The notes under the pieces were generated by a model. It did no database searches. It had not been told where the DNA came from and was given only the letters and a program-made list of their open reading frames with translations. From NCBI GenBank assembly GCA_017615235.1, contig JAGAAM010000022.1, forward strand, positions 1-8,525: 8,525 bases of DNA, in the 5' to 3' direction. Positions within the stretch are counted from its first letter, which is position 1. Each line of letters starts with the position of its first letter. The stretch is from Clostridia bacterium. GTDB lineage: Bacteria > Bacillota_A > Clostridia > Oscillospirales > CAG-382. The translations under genes and the position numbers were made by a program. Shown here piece after piece: positions 1-7,056 of this stretch.

Positions 1-1
1 A

Positions 2-460
2 AACGTCTCCGACGAATTAGAAAAACAGATACCTCTGCTCGACCGGGCGGAGATCGCACGCGCTTCGATAGATTCCAACGGCAAGATAATCGTCGCGCCG
101 GACATCGAAAAAGCGGTGGAGATCTCCAACCGCCTCGCTCCGGAGCATCTCGAGCTCTGCGTCGACGATCCTTTCGAACTGTTGAAACGGGTCCGTCACG
201 CCGGATCGGTCTTCCTCGGCAGATATAACCCGGAGGCATTGGGAGATTACCTTGCCGGACCGAACCACACGCTTCCCACTCTGGGTACCGCGAGGTTTTC
301 AAGCCCGCTTTCGGTCGACGATTTCGTAAAAAAGACCCAGTACACCTGGTTCCCGAAGGAAGCTTTGGCAAAACTCGCGCCCGACGTCGCCTATTTCGCC
401 GGGAAGGAGGGGCTTACCGGACACGCAAAAAGCGCGACGGTACGCTTTGAAGAAGAATGA
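2..460 (+). CDS. hisD: Histidinol dehydrogenase, C-terminal part (5' end cut by window edge)
   Basis: HisD carries out the last two steps of histidine synthesis in the cytoplasm, oxidising L-histidinol through histidinal to L-histidine with two NAD+ and a bound zinc. Only the last 152 residues are present; the family is about 430 long, so the N-terminal two-thirds lies upstream. The frame is open from base 2, and the GTG at 116 is an internal valine rather than a start. Visible motifs, numbered within the fragment: NRLAPEHLEL (43-52) with the catalytic Glu48-His49 pair; GDYLAGPNHTLPT (81-93) with the zinc-ligand Asp82 and substrate-binding His89; EGLTGHAKSATVR (136-148) with the C-terminal zinc-ligand His141. 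Residue roles are taken from the characterised enterobacterial enzymes. The stop overlaps the hisC start by four bases (ATGA), pointing to translational coupling. The identification is very secure. Confidence 0.97.
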   Translation, partial: NVSDELEKQIPLLDRAEIARASIDSNGKIIVAPDIEKAVEISNRLAPEHLELCVDDPFELLKRVRHAGSVFLGRYNPEALGDYLAGPNHTLPTLGTARFSSPLSVDDFVKKTQYTWFPKEALAKLAPDVAYFAGKEGLTGHAKSATVRFEEE

Positions 461-1521
461 GCGGATTTCTTGACAAACGCTTCGGCGGGCTTGTCCCTTA
501 CGTTCCGGGCGAACAGCCGCGCGAGCGCAAGTATATCAAACTAAACACCAACGAATCGCCGTTCCCGCCTTCCGAAAAGGCGATAGAAGCCGCCGCCGAG
601 GCGGCGAAAACGCTTATGCTTTATCCCGATCCGACCTATAAGGCGCTCAGCGAGGCTTTTGCGGACGACGTCGGCGTAAGGCCCGGAAACGTTATCCCGG
701 CGAACGGTTCGGACGAGATACTCGACCTTGCGTTTTCGGCTTTCTGCGGCGAGGATACCGGCGCGGTGTTTCCCGAAGTGACCTACGGCTTTTACAGCGT
801 CTTCGCCCGTAAAAACGGGATAATATACGAAGAGATACCGTTAAAAAACGATTTTTCAATTGACCCGGACGACTATATTTCCGTCGGGAAAACCGTGTTC
901 ATCGCCAACCCGAACGCTCCGACGGGGCTGTTCCTTCCGCTTGAAGACGTTGAAAGGATCGTCGCTTCCAATCCGAAAAACGTCGTCGTGATCGACGAAG
1001 CGTATATCGACTTCGGCGGTGAAAGCGCGGTGACGCTTATCGGGAAATACGAAAACCTGCTTGTCACCCGCACTTTCTCGAAATCCCGCTCGATGGCGGG
1101 CGCTAGGCTCGGGTTCGGTATCGCTTCCGAAAAGCTCATCGCCGACCTGAATACGATCCGGTTTTCGACCAACCCTTATAACGTCAACTCGATGACCGCC
1201 GCCGCAGGCATCGGGAGCCTTGCCGACTGCGGGTATTTCAAAAAGAACCGCGATACGATCATATCAAACCGCGCTCTGCTGACTTCAAAGCTTCGCTCGC
1301 TCGGCTTCAGGACGACCGATTCTAAAACCAATTTCGTGTTTGCAGAAAGCGATAAGATCCACGGCGCGGAGCTTTATAAACGCCTGAAAGAAAAAGGAAT
1401 CCTCGTGCGGCATTTCGACCGGCAGGGGATAGACGACTTCGTAAGGATAACCGTCGGCACCGAAGAACAGATAAACGTTCTCGCCGACGCGATAAAAGAC
1501 ATTCTGGAGGAAATGAAATGA
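457..1521 (+). CDS. hisC: Histidinol-phosphate aminotransferase
   Basis: HisC is a PLP-dependent fold-type I aminotransferase that converts imidazole-acetol phosphate plus glutamate to histidinol phosphate plus 2-oxoglutarate. The 354 residues match the usual family length. Motifs in order: LNTNESPFPPS (29-39), typical of HisC N-termini; NGSDE (83-87) at the cofactor phosphate site; NPNAPTG (151-157); DEAYIDF (180-186), with the Asp that contacts the pyridine nitrogen; TFSKSRSMAGARLGFG (206-221), with the Schiff-base Lys209 and phosphate-binding Arg217; FVRITVGT (328-335), with Arg330 expected to bind the substrate carboxylate. The start overlaps the hisD stop as ATGA and has only a weak purine-rich stretch upstream, so it probably depends on ribosomes finishing hisD. 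Its position between hisD and hisB supports the histidinol-phosphate role over a general aromatic aminotransferase. Confidence 0.97.
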   Translation: MSGFLDKRFGGLVPYVPGEQPRERKYIKLNTNESPFPPSEKAIEAAAEAAKTLMLYPDPTYKALSEAFADDVGVRPGNVIPANGSDEILDLAFSAFCGEDTGAVFPEVTYGFYSVFARKNGIIYEEIPLKNDFSIDPDDYISVGKTVFIANPNAPTGLFLPLEDVERIVASNPKNVVVIDEAYIDFGGESAVTLIGKYENLLVTRTFSKSRSMAGARLGFGIASEKLIADLNTIRFSTNPYNVNSMTAAAGIGSLADCGYFKKNRDTIISNRALLTSKLRSLGFRTTDSKTNFVFAESDKIHGAELYKRLKEKGILVRHFDRQGIDDFVRITVGTEEQINVLADAIKDILEEMK

Positions 1522-2105
1522 GAAACGCCGAAATCGAACGCAATACCGCGGAAACGAAGATAAAACTCGCTCTTGAACTCGACGGGAAGGGCAAAAACTC
1601 CGTCGACACCGGGTGCGGTTTCCTCGACCATATGCTCACGCTTTTCTCGGCTCACGGGAAATTCGGTCTCGATATTGTCTGCAAAGGCGATACGGAGGTC
1701 GATTACCACCACACCGCGGAGGATATCGGCATCGCGCTCGGACAGGCGTTCGCCTCCGCTCTGGGCGATAAGAAGGGGATCACCCGTTACGGCCAGTCGC
1801 TTCTCCCGATGGACGAGGCGCTCGTTATGACCGCCGCGGATATTTCCGGCAGGGGCTTTCTGGGGTTCCAGGTCGATATCCCGACCGAAAAGGTCGGCGA
1901 TTTCGATACCGAGCTCGTAAAAGAATTCTGGCTCGCCTTCACCCGCGTTTCGGGGATAACGCTCCATTTCGTCCTTATATCCGGCGAGAATTCGCACCAC
2001 ATCATCGAGGCGTGCTTCAAATCCGCCGCGCGTTCGCTGCGCGCCGCGGTCGCTTCCGATCCCGGATTTGAAAACGAAGTTCCTTCCACGAAAGGCGTGC
2101 TTTGA
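1518..2105 (+). CDS. hisB: Imidazoleglycerol-phosphate dehydratase (single-domain)
   Basis: HisB removes water from imidazole-glycerol phosphate to give imidazole-acetol phosphate, the substrate of HisC. The protein has 195 residues, the normal size for the dehydratase alone, and lacks the N-terminal HAD phosphatase domain of the bifunctional enterobacterial enzyme. Diagnostic motifs: GFLDHML (34-40), DYHHTAEDIGI (62-72), GENSHHIIEACFK (156-168) and the C-terminal PSTKGVL (189-195). The His/Glu clusters in the second and third are the metal (manganese) ligands of the family. The ATG overlaps the hisC stop (ATGA) and has a good ribosome binding site, GGAGG at 1506-1510, seven bases upstream. 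Because it is single-domain, histidinol-phosphate phosphatase must be a separate protein. Confidence 0.97.
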   Translation: MRNAEIERNTAETKIKLALELDGKGKNSVDTGCGFLDHMLTLFSAHGKFGLDIVCKGDTEVDYHHTAEDIGIALGQAFASALGDKKGITRYGQSLLPMDEALVMTAADISGRGFLGFQVDIPTEKVGDFDTELVKEFWLAFTRVSGITLHFVLISGENSHHIIEACFKSAARSLRAAVASDPGFENEVPSTKGVL

Positions 2106-2722
2106 TGATAGCTGTCGTTGATTACGGAGTAGGCAATCTTTTTTCGATCTGCTGTTCTCTCAAAGCCGTCGGCGCCGAAGCGAAGGTCGTCTCCGACCCC
2201 AAAACGCTAAAAAGCGCCGGCAAACTCCTGCTTCCCGGTGTAGGCGCCTTCGGCGACGCCGCCGCCCTGCTTTCGAAAAGCGGTATGGGCGAAGCCGTGC
2301 GCGAAGAAGTCAAAAAAGGCAAACCCTTACTGGGCATCTGCCTCGGTATGCAGCTTTTGTTCGATAAAAGCCTCGAATACGGCGAGCACGCCGGACTCGG
2401 GCTTATCCCGGGAGTTATAAGGCCGGTTTCCGAAAGCGTAAAAACGGGGATGAAGATACCCCAGATCGGCTGGAACGCGCTTGAGATCACGAAAAAAGAC
2501 AGCGCGATATTCAAATACGTCAAAAGCGGCGACCACGTCTATTTTGTACATTCCTATCACGCCGTCTGCGACGATAAGTATATTTCCGCCGTCACCGATT
2601 ACGGCGGAACGGTCACCGCGAGCGCCGAGAACGGCAACGTCTTCGGCTGTCAGTTCCACCCCGAAAAAAGCGGCGAAGTCGGGCTTTCGATACTCCGCGC
2701 CTTTTGCGAAAAGGAGGGTTGA
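2105..2722 (+). CDS. hisH: Imidazole glycerol phosphate synthase, glutaminase subunit
   Basis: HisH is the class I glutamine amidotransferase subunit that hydrolyses glutamine and channels ammonia to HisF. With the ATG at 2105 it has 205 residues, normal for the family. The nucleophile is Cys79 in GICLGMQLLF (77-86), and the His185-Glu187 pair lies in CQFHPEKSG (182-190), completing the triad. PGVGAFGD (44-51) supplies the oxyanion-strand motif, and PQIGWN (119-124) and HSYH (149-152) are also typical. An in-frame TTG at 2102 is possible, but ATG at 2105 gives the standard N-terminus MIAVVDYG. It overlaps the hisB stop by one base (TGATG) and follows AAAGG (2091-2095) at nine bases. HisF, its partner, is encoded two genes downstream. 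Confidence 0.97.
   Translation: MIAVVDYGVGNLFSICCSLKAVGAEAKVVSDPKTLKSAGKLLLPGVGAFGDAAALLSKSGMGEAVREEVKKGKPLLGICLGMQLLFDKSLEYGEHAGLGLIPGVIRPVSESVKTGMKIPQIGWNALEITKKDSAIFKYVKSGDHVYFVHSYHAVCDDKYISAVTDYGGTVTASAENGNVFGCQFHPEKSGEVGLSILRAFCEKEG
2711..2718 (+). promoter_or_regulatory. Strong ribosome binding site for hisA (GTG start)
   Basis: AAGGAGGG lies inside the last codons of hisH, seven bases before the GTG at 2726. It is the most complete Shine-Dalgarno sequence in the his segment and supports the GTG start, which gives the standard HisA N-terminus MILFPAID. Confidence 0.85.
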
Positions 2723-2725
2723 ACA

Positions 2726-3439
2726 GTGATACTTTTCCCCGCGATAGATTTTTTCGGCGGCAAAGCGGTGCGGCTTCTGCGCGGCGATTATAACGAAATG
2801 ACGGTCTACAGCGACGATCCCTCAAGCGTCGCGAACGATTTCAAAAAATGCGGAGCGACGCATATCCACATGGTCGACCTCGAAGGCGCGAAAAGCGGAG
2901 GGAACGAGAACCTCGGCTTTATCTCCGAAGCCGCGAGGGTCTTCGGCGGCTTTTCCGAAGTCGGCGGAGGCATACGGAACGTCGAAACGGCGGAAAAATA
3001 CTTCTCCGCGGGTATTTCAAGGGTCATACTCGGCACCGCCGCGGTGCGCGATAAAGCCTTCCTCGAAACGGCGGTTAAGGAATACGGCGAAAGGATCGCC
3101 GTCGGCGTCGACGTCCGAGAAGGCAAAGTCGCCGTGAACGGCTGGACGGAGGACACCGGGATCGACGTTTTCGATTTTTGCTCCTGTCTTTACGGGATAG
3201 GGGTAAGGACGGTCATCTGCACCGACATCTCGCGCGACGGCGCGATGCGGGGCGCAAACGTCGGACTTTACCGGGAACTCCGGCAAAGGACCGGGCTTTC
3301 GGTCGTCGCCTCCGGCGGAGTTTCGTCTTACGAAGACCTTAAAAGGCTTGAAGACCTCGGAGCTGACGGAGCGATAATCGGCAAGGCGTATTACACCGGC
3401 GCCATCGATCTTAAAAAGGCATTGGAGCTTTATAAATGA
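2726..3439 (+). CDS. hisA: ProFAR isomerase (phosphoribosylformimino-5-aminoimidazole carboxamide ribotide isomerase)
   Basis: HisA is a (beta/alpha)8-barrel enzyme that carries out an Amadori rearrangement of ProFAR to PRFAR, the substrate of HisH-HisF. The 237 residues match the family. The catalytic acid/base pair is Asp8 in FPAIDFFGG (4-12) and Asp129 in VGVDVREG (127-134). Phosphate-binding loops are GGGIRN (80-85) and SGGVSS (196-201), and TDISRDG (166-172) is a further family signature. The start is GTG three bases after the hisH stop. The NGW motif (138-140) and TDISRDG argue for HisA rather than HisF, and hisF follows as a separate gene. I see no sign of a bifunctional PriA-type role, although substrate range cannot be settled by eye. 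Confidence 0.96.
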   Translation: MILFPAIDFFGGKAVRLLRGDYNEMTVYSDDPSSVANDFKKCGATHIHMVDLEGAKSGGNENLGFISEAARVFGGFSEVGGGIRNVETAEKYFSAGISRVILGTAAVRDKAFLETAVKEYGERIAVGVDVREGKVAVNGWTEDTGIDVFDFCSCLYGIGVRTVICTDISRDGAMRGANVGLYRELRQRTGLSVVASGGVSSYEDLKRLEDLGADGAIIGKAYYTGAIDLKKALELYK

Positions 3440-4200
3440 TAACCAAAAGGATAATCCCCTGTCTGGACGTAAAGCACGGCAGGGTGGTAAAGGGCGTCAA
3501 TTTCGCCGGGCTGAACGACGTTTCTTCGCCGGTGGAACTGGCGGAATATTACAGCGGTCAGGGCGCAGACGAGCTTGTGTTTTACGATATCGCCGCCTCC
3601 TCCGAGGAGCGCACGATATTCACGGAGATACTGCGCGACGCCGCGCGGCACGTCTTCATCCCGCTCACCGTCGGCGGAGGTATCAACACCGTCGACGATT
3701 TCGACCGCGTTCTGAAATGCGGCGCGGATAAGGTCAGCGTCAATACCGGCGCGATAAAAGACCCTTCGCTCATCACCGCCGCCGCGAAACGCTACGGCGA
3801 CCAGTGCGTCGTGCTTTCGGTGGACGTAAAACGGGTAAACGGCGAATTCCGCGTCTTCGCGAAAGGCGGAAGGGTGGATACCGGCATAGAAGCGCTCGGC
3901 TGGATAAAAAAAGGCGTCGCGTCGGGAGCCGGCGAGATAGTCGTCAACTCCATCGACACCGACGGAGTGAAAAAGGGTTTCGATATCGAGCTCGTGCAGG
4001 CGGTGTGCGGCTGCGTGAACGTACCGGTCATCGCTTCCGGCGGCGCCGGCAGCGTGAACGATTTCACCGACCTTTTCAAAAAAGTGCCTCAGGTCGACGC
4101 GGGTCTTGCCGCCTCGGTCTTCCATTTCGGCGAGATAATCATAAGCGACCTCAAAGCCGAACTTAAAAGGAACGGCGTCAACGTCAGAACAACGGAGTGA
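3436..4200 (+). CDS. hisF: Imidazole glycerol phosphate synthase, cyclase subunit
   Basis: HisF takes ammonia from HisH and PRFAR and makes imidazole-glycerol phosphate plus AICAR, which feeds back into purine synthesis. It is a (beta/alpha)8 barrel of 254 residues, the usual length. The catalytic pair is Asp11 in [15 protein letters not shown] (6-20) and Asp130 in LSVDVKR (127-133); Lys19 lies at the barrel face through which ammonia is thought to pass. Phosphate sites are TVGGGI (78-83) and IASGGAGS (199-206). Its ATG overlaps the hisA stop (ATGA), with GGAG at 3424-3427 eight bases upstream. HisA and HisF share an ancestral half-barrel duplication, and their adjacency here is the common arrangement. 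Confidence 0.97.
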   Translation: MITKRIIPCLDVKHGRVVKGVNFAGLNDVSSPVELAEYYSGQGADELVFYDIAASSEERTIFTEILRDAARHVFIPLTVGGGINTVDDFDRVLKCGADKVSVNTGAIKDPSLITAAAKRYGDQCVVLSVDVKRVNGEFRVFAKGGRVDTGIEALGWIKKGVASGAGEIVVNSIDTDGVKKGFDIELVQAVCGCVNVPVIASGGAGSVNDFTDLFKKVPQVDAGLAASVFHFGEIIISDLKAELKRNGVNVRTTE

Positions 4201-4204
4201 TAAA

Positions 4205-4849
4205 ATGGATATCAACGAACTTAAATTCGATCAAAACGGGCTTATCCCCGCGATAGTGACCGACGCCGGCAGCGGTAAGGTCTTAACGCTTGCGTATATG
4301 AACAAAGAAAGCCTCGGCATAACTATCGAAAAGGGGCTCACCTGCTTTTATTCGCGTTCAAGACAGCAACTGTGGCTGAAAGGCGAGACGAGCGGCAATT
4401 ATCAGCATATCGTATCGATCACCGCCGATTGCGATAAAGACGCGCTCCTCGTAAGGGTGCATCCCGACGGGCCCGCCTGCCACACCGGCACGGAGTCCTG
4501 CTTTACGAATACGCTCATCGAGTCGGAAGAAGATCCGGGATTCTCGCTTTCCGCGCTCGAAGCGCTTATCGCAGACCGTAAAATCAACAAAAAAGAAGGG
4601 TCTTACACGACCTATCTCTTTGAGAAAGGCATCGATAAGATCCTTAAAAAAGTCGGCGAGGAATCGACGGAAGTCATCATCGCCGGAAAAGGCGGCGATA
4701 AGGCGGAAACGGTATATGAGATTGCCGATCTTACCTATCACGTCCTGGTTTTGATGGCGGAAACGGGCATCTCTGTCGACGATATAAAAGCCGAACTTGC
4801 CAAACGCCACGTCATCGACAAAAAGGTCAAGCAGGAAAAGATGCAGTGA
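4205..4849 (+). CDS. hisIE: Bifunctional phosphoribosyl-AMP cyclohydrolase / phosphoribosyl-ATP pyrophosphatase
   Basis: This 214-residue fusion performs steps 2 and 3 of the pathway. The HisI domain (about 1-108) opens the purine ring of PR-AMP; it shows the signature [16 protein letters not shown] (50-65), the metal site DCD (75-77) and zinc cysteines in [11 protein letters not shown] (90-100, Cys92 and Cys99). The HisE domain (about 115-205) removes pyrophosphate from PR-ATP and belongs to the all-alpha MazG-like fold; it shows [14 protein letters not shown] (149-162) and [14 protein letters not shown] (171-184) with acidic metal ligands. The start lies four bases after hisF, with GGAG at 4194-4197 seven bases before the ATG. 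It is the last his gene in the window: its stop directly abuts the stop of the convergent gene on the other strand, and no terminator follows. Confidence 0.96.
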   Translation: MDINELKFDQNGLIPAIVTDAGSGKVLTLAYMNKESLGITIEKGLTCFYSRSRQQLWLKGETSGNYQHIVSITADCDKDALLVRVHPDGPACHTGTESCFTNTLIESEEDPGFSLSALEALIADRKINKKEGSYTTYLFEKGIDKILKKVGEESTEVIIAGKGGDKAETVYEIADLTYHVLVLMAETGISVDDIKAELAKRHVIDKKVKQEKMQ

Positions 4850-5440
4850 TCAGAAGCTGAATCCGGTCCCCGGAAGCAGTTTCCCGAGGTTGTAGATATA
4901 ATCGTCGCATATGTTTTTCAGTTCGAACATGTGATCGCGGTTTTCTTCCTCGTAAACGCCGATGCAGGCAAATCCGCCCTTTTTTGCGGATATCGCCGAA
5001 TAAAGCGAATCCTCCACAACGACGCATTCCTCCGCGGGGAGACCCAGGCGTTTCGCCGCCTCGACGAATACCGCGGGGGATTCTCTTTTGCTTTTCCCGA
5101 TCTCGCCGCAGTCTACGTAAAATTCGGTCAATCCGTCGAAATAGTGTTTGTCAAAAAAACCTTTAGATAAAAATCTCGGCGTTTCGGTGGCGATGCAGGC
5201 CGGCACGCCGTTTTCTTTCAAAAGTTTCAAAAGTTCGACGGCGTAGGGTTTCGGCTCCACTTCGGCGGAATATTTCACCGCGAGATAATCCGCGAAAGTC
5301 CCGTATTGCGAAACGTCGTCGCCCCGGCGGTTGCGCCAGAAGCACATCGAATCGACGAGCGTTCCGTCGAAATCGAATATCATCGCTTTTTTGTTTTTAA
5401 GATATTCTTTTTTGGTACCGAGTACATCGTATAACGTCAT
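4850..5440 (-). CDS. HAD-superfamily hydrolase (phosphatase-like, short cap)
   Basis: This 196-residue cytoplasmic protein belongs to the haloacid dehalogenase superfamily, subfamily I, like phosphoglycolate phosphatase and beta-phosphoglucomutase. Motif I is IFDFDGTLVDS (21-31), with nucleophile Asp23 and Asp25; motif II is Thr85 in CIATET (82-87); motif III is probably Lys116 in IGKSK (114-118); motif IV is VVEDS (141-145), with Glu143-Asp144 for Mg2+. All catalytic positions are present. The distance from Asp23 to Thr85 is only 62 residues, against roughly 100 in the named relatives, so the helical cap is much reduced. The ATG at 5440 is preferred over an in-frame ATG at 5509, because a good promoter lies between them and homologous sequence begins shortly after it. 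The ribosome binding site is imperfect (GGGGG, complement of 5450-5454). The substrate is unknown; the gene is convergent with hisIE and divergent from asnS. Confidence 0.85.
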   Translation of the reverse strand: MTLYDVLGTKKEYLKNKKAMIFDFDGTLVDSMCFWRNRRGDDVSQYGTFADYLAVKYSAEVEPKPYAVELLKLLKENGVPACIATETPRFLSKGFFDKHYFDGLTEFYVDCGEIGKSKRESPAVFVEAAKRLGLPAEECVVVEDSLYSAISAKKGGFACIGVYEEENRDHMFELKNICDDYIYNLGKLLPGTGFSF

Positions 5441-5466
5441 CGTTCTTCGCCCCCGTCTGTGAAAGC

Positions 5467-5495
5467 AGTATATCAAATAATCACTCCCTTTGCAA
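5467..5495 (-). promoter_or_regulatory. Predicted vegetative (SigA-type) promoter of the HAD gene
   Basis: Read on the - strand, TTGCAA (5495-5490) and TATACT (5472-5467) are separated by exactly 17 bases, matching the -35/-10 consensus at 4 of 6 and 5 of 6 positions. Transcription would begin near 5460, giving a leader of about 20 bases before the ATG at 5440. The -35 box overlaps the palindrome at 5491-5508. Confidence 0.7.
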
Positions 5496-5508
5496 CAAAT
5501 TTGTTGCA
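5491..5508. promoter_or_regulatory. Perfect 18-bp palindrome: probable operator, or + strand terminator stem
   Basis: TGCAACAAATTTGTTGCA is an exact palindrome with no spacer. It overlaps the -35 box of the HAD promoter by five bases, a classic place for a repressor dimer to bind. On the + strand it is followed at once by seven T residues (5509-5515). An RNA would fold as a 7-bp stem with an AAUU loop plus a U tract, a weak intrinsic terminator. That could stop read-through from the his operon before the asnS promoter. The sequence cannot decide between the two roles, and both could hold. Confidence 0.55.
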
Positions 5509-5558
5509 TTTTTTTAAAAAGATCGCCTTATAAAGACGCGGTTTAGGCAATAAAAACC

Positions 5559-5587
5559 TTGAAAATGCTTTATCATAGTGATATAAT
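5559..5587 (+). promoter_or_regulatory. Predicted vegetative (SigA-type) promoter of asnS
   Basis: TTGAAA (5559-5564) and a perfect TATAAT (5582-5587) are separated by 17 bases. Transcription would begin near 5594, leaving a leader of only about 26 bases. That leaves no room for a T-box or other riboswitch upstream of the synthetase gene. Confidence 0.85.
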
Positions 5588-5603
5588 AATTGAAATTCCT
5601 TTA

Positions 5604-5613
5604 AAAGGAGGAG
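5604..5613 (+). promoter_or_regulatory. Ribosome binding site of asnS, partly paired in a small hairpin
   Basis: AAAGGAGGAG is a near-perfect Shine-Dalgarno sequence with its GGAGG core eight bases before the ATG. The preceding TCCTT (5597-5601) is complementary to AAGGA (5605-5609), so a 5-bp hairpin with a UAA loop could cover part of it. Confidence 0.75.
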
Positions 5614-5619
5614 TATATC

Positions 5620-7026
5620 ATGGCAATTAAAGACTCTCTCATCAGGATCTGCGACATCTATGAGGATCCTTCGATCTTCGACGGAAAGACCATCCGCGTC
5701 GGCGGCTGGATAAAGACTATCCGTTCGTCGAACGCTTTCGGGTTCATCGAACTCAACGACGGCACCTGTTTCAAAAATCTCCAGGTCGTCTTCGAAAGCG
5801 AGAATCTTGAGAATTATAAAGATATCACCAAGCTTAATATACCCGCCTCGATAATCGCCACCGGCGCTCTCGTCCTCACTCCCGGCGCAAAACAGCCCTT
5901 CGAGCTTAAAGCCGCCATCGTTGAAGTCCAGGGCGAATCGACCCCCGATTATCCGATCCAGCCGAAGAAGCACTCCTTCGAGTTTTTGCGCACGATCACC
6001 TATCTGCGCCCGCGTGCGAACACCTTCAACGCCGTGTTCCGCGTCCGTTCCGTCGCCGCTCAGGGCATTCACCGCTTTTTCGGCGACAAGGGTTTCGTTT
6101 ACGTCAACACCCCGCTTATCACGGCGAGCGACGCCGAAGGCGCCGGCGAGATGTTCCGCGTCACCACGCTCGATATAAACGATCCCCCGCGTGACGACAA
6201 GGGCAACGTCGATTTTTCAAAGGATTTCTTCGGAAAGCCGACCAACCTCACGGTTTCCGGCCAGCTTGAGGGCGAATGCTTCGCGCTCGCGTATTCGAAC
6301 ATCTATACCTTCGGACCGACATTCCGTGCCGAGAACTCCAACACTCCGCGCCACGCGGCTGAATTCTGGATGATCGAACCGGAGATCGCCTTCGCGGATC
6401 TCGACGACTATATGTCCTTAGCGGAGGAAATGACGAAGTACGTCATAGCCTACGTCCTTGAAAAATGCCCCTACGAGATGGAATTCTTCAACAGATTCAT
6501 CGACAACGGGCTTATCGAAAGGCTTACGAACCTTGTCGAAAGCGACTTCGCCCGCGTATCCTATACCGAGGCGGTCGATATCCTTAAAAGATCCGGCGTA
6601 AAGTTCGACTATCCCGTCGAATGGGGCTGCGACCTCCAGACCGAACACGAGCGTTATATCACCGAGCAGGTGTTCAAAAAGCCGGTCTTCGTCACCGATT
6701 ACCCGAAAGACATCAAGGCTTTCTATATGCGTCTGAACGACGACGGCAAGACCGTCGCGGCGGCGGATATGCTCGTTCCCGGAGTGGGCGAACTTATCGG
6801 CGGTTCGCAAAGGGAGGAAAGACTCGACCTGCTCGAAGCGCGTATGGACGAGCTCGGGCTCGACAAAGAAGCCTATAAATGGTATCTCGACCTTCGCCGT
6901 TACGGCGGCGTGAAGCACGCCGGCTACGGGCTCGGGTTCGAAAGACTTATCATGTATATCACCGGTATGTCGAACATCCGCGACGTGGAACTGTTCCCCA
7001 GAACCGTCGGCAACGCGGAGTTCTGA
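5620..7026 (+). CDS. asnS: Asparaginyl-tRNA synthetase
   Basis: AsnS activates asparagine with ATP and loads it onto tRNA-Asn in the cytoplasm. The 468 residues are close to the usual 463-466. The N-terminal OB-fold anticodon-binding domain spans about 20-105. The class IIb catalytic domain follows: [15 protein letters not shown] (118-132), motif 2 around [17 protein letters not shown] (235-251), [16 protein letters not shown] (388-403), and motif 3 around [21 protein letters not shown] (435-455), with the C-terminal [10 protein letters not shown]. The Asn/Asp choice is made from overall family resemblance, especially the [17 protein letters not shown] and [12 protein letters not shown] segments, which are typical of AsnS. 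A dedicated AsnS implies direct charging of tRNA-Asn. It has its own promoter and strong ribosome binding site and is followed after 30 bases by an aminotransferase gene. Confidence 0.96.
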   Translation: MAIKDSLIRICDIYEDPSIFDGKTIRVGGWIKTIRSSNAFGFIELNDGTCFKNLQVVFESENLENYKDITKLNIPASIIATGALVLTPGAKQPFELKAAIVEVQGESTPDYPIQPKKHSFEFLRTITYLRPRANTFNAVFRVRSVAAQGIHRFFGDKGFVYVNTPLITASDAEGAGEMFRVTTLDINDPPRDDKGNVDFSKDFFGKPTNLTVSGQLEGECFALAYSNIYTFGPTFRAENSNTPRHAAEFWMIEPEIAFADLDDYMSLAEEMTKYVIAYVLEKCPYEMEFFNRFIDNGLIERLTNLVESDFARVSYTEAVDILKRSGVKFDYPVEWGCDLQTEHERYITEQVFKKPVFVTDYPKDIKAFYMRLNDDGKTVAAADMLVPGVGELIGGSQREERLDLLEARMDELGLDKEAYKWYLDLRRYGGVKHAGYGLGFERLIMYITGMSNIRDVELFPRTVGNAEF

Positions 7027-7056
7027 TCCGCGCGTCCGAAAAACGAGGTGCGTCAA

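Noticed and set aside
3430..4215. A 261-codon open frame antisense to hisF
   Set aside because: It is a shadow of the biased codon use of hisF. It has no recognisable domain or promoter, and hisF on the other strand is unmistakable. The same applies to the long antisense frames at 1374-2000, 5473-6072, 6418-7056 and 7102-7695.
4862..4874. TCCGG/CCGGA hairpin just after hisIE as a terminator
   Set aside because: The stem is 5 bp, with no T tract following it on either strand.
4972..4991. ATCCGC/GCGGAT hairpin inside the HAD gene as a terminator of the his operon
   Set aside because: The T run sits in the loop rather than after the stem, so it lacks the order needed for an intrinsic terminator on the + strand.
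5441..5509. Longer HAD protein starting at the ATG at 5509
   Set aside because: The extra 23 residues do not resemble HAD proteins, and the best promoter for the gene lies inside them.
5588..5619. T-box riboswitch ahead of asnS
   Set aside because: The leader from the predicted start is only about 26 bases, and no T-box consensus is present.
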